NCBI GenBank assembly: GCA_903892315.1 | Contig: CAITHY010000104.1 | Span: forward strand, 1 to 15,901 | DNA: 15,901 nt | Direction of reading: 5' to 3' | Source: an uncultured beta proteobacterium | Lineage (GTDB): Bacteria > Pseudomonadota > Gammaproteobacteria > Burkholderiales > Burkholderiaceae | Shown here: positions 15,669 through 15,901 of the stretch, piece after piece | How positions within the stretch are numbered: the stretch's first letter is position 1 | Layout of the letters: each line of letters starts with the position of its first letter | Notes under the pieces: generated by a model | Told to the model about the DNA's origin: nothing | The model's database searches: none | The model's input: the letters and a program-made list of their open reading frames with translations, nothing else | Translations under genes and position numbers: made by a program

Positions 15669-15901
15669 AGAGCTAAACAAGCAATAGTTGAATCACTCAG
15701 CTCCTTAGATAAGGCTTTATCTCTCCATTTGGGAATTAAGTCGGGAAAACCCTTGTAATTGAGTGCTGAAAATGCCATAATAGGAGGCTTTTTAAAGCAA
15801 TTTGATTCATCGCCCCCCAGCTCTATTTCAGCGATTAGTTTAGAAGTCATAAACACAACAACGCTGCCGCTTGTCTGATGGTCGATGCCTTTGACCATCG
15901 C
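15656..15901 (-). CDS. Partial ORF of unknown function, cut by the window edge
   Basis: I do not recognise this protein. The frame is open from the right edge to a TAA at 15658-15656. An ATG at 15898 would give 80 residues, but the frame continues upstream (GCG) beyond the window, so this may be only a C-terminal part. The visible sequence is mixed and soluble-looking, without membrane segments or clear motifs. Codon use is ordinary for the window, which mildly favours real coding. It overlaps the convergent aldehyde dehydrogenase end by 13 bases. It could be spurious. Confidence 0.4.
   Translation of the reverse strand, partial: AMVKGIDHQTSGSVVVFMTSKLIAEIELGGDESNCFKKPPIMAFSALNYKGFPDLIPKWRDKALSKELSDSTIACLALYLR

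Noticed and set aside
15700..15725. Terminator after the aldehyde dehydrogenase
   Set aside because: AGATAA/TTATCT forms a weak 6-bp hairpin followed by CTCC, not a U tract, and lies in the opposing ORF.

Overview
This window looks like chromosomal DNA of a freshwater-type betaproteobacterium of the Burkholderiales, most plausibly Polynucleobacter or a close relative. This rests on moderate GC, very compact genes, a two-gene cyanophycin synthetase locus, and a class I fructose-1,6-bisphosphatase and aminopeptidase N lying close together. The genus is inferred from recalled gene families, not from a search. No rRNA, tRNA, CRISPR array, IS element or phage gene was seen.

Layout. Positions 1-4780 (+) hold two consecutive cyanophycin synthetase paralogues. 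The first is a shorter form whose Mur-ligase half has decayed; the second is a complete CphA whose TTG start directly follows the first gene's stop. A bidirectional terminator (4798-4827) separates them from fbp (-). A small gene not visible among long ORFs, 5962-6138 (+), encodes a 58-residue VapB-type antitoxin with no toxin partner; a palindrome overlaps its candidate promoter. From 12.0 kb down to 6.1 kb (-) runs a probable transcription unit: amino-acid permease, alanine dehydrogenase (ald), a TMEM165/GDT1 cation (Mn/Ca) transporter, and pepN. tcdA (-) and pdxH (+) are divergent with only 22 bases between start codons. msrA (-) and a coniferyl-aldehyde-dehydrogenase-like gene (+) form a second tight divergent pair. 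A partial unknown ORF runs off the right edge on the minus strand.

Together the genes are mainly nitrogen and amino-acid economy (Asp/Arg polymer storage, amino-acid uptake, alanine deamination, peptide breakdown) plus housekeeping functions: gluconeogenesis, PLP synthesis, tRNA modification, methionine-sulfoxide repair and aldehyde oxidation. There is no cyanophycinase in the window.

The most interesting non-coding signal is the leader of the GDT1-family gene (9375-9468). There, one segment can pair either with an upstream hairpin partner or with a downstream segment covering the ribosome-binding site, as in a translational switch. It lacks the known yybP-ykoY manganese riboswitch core. Other points of note are the orphan VapB, the predicted leaderless pdxH mRNA, the several TTG starts, and the degenerate first cyanophycin synthetase.
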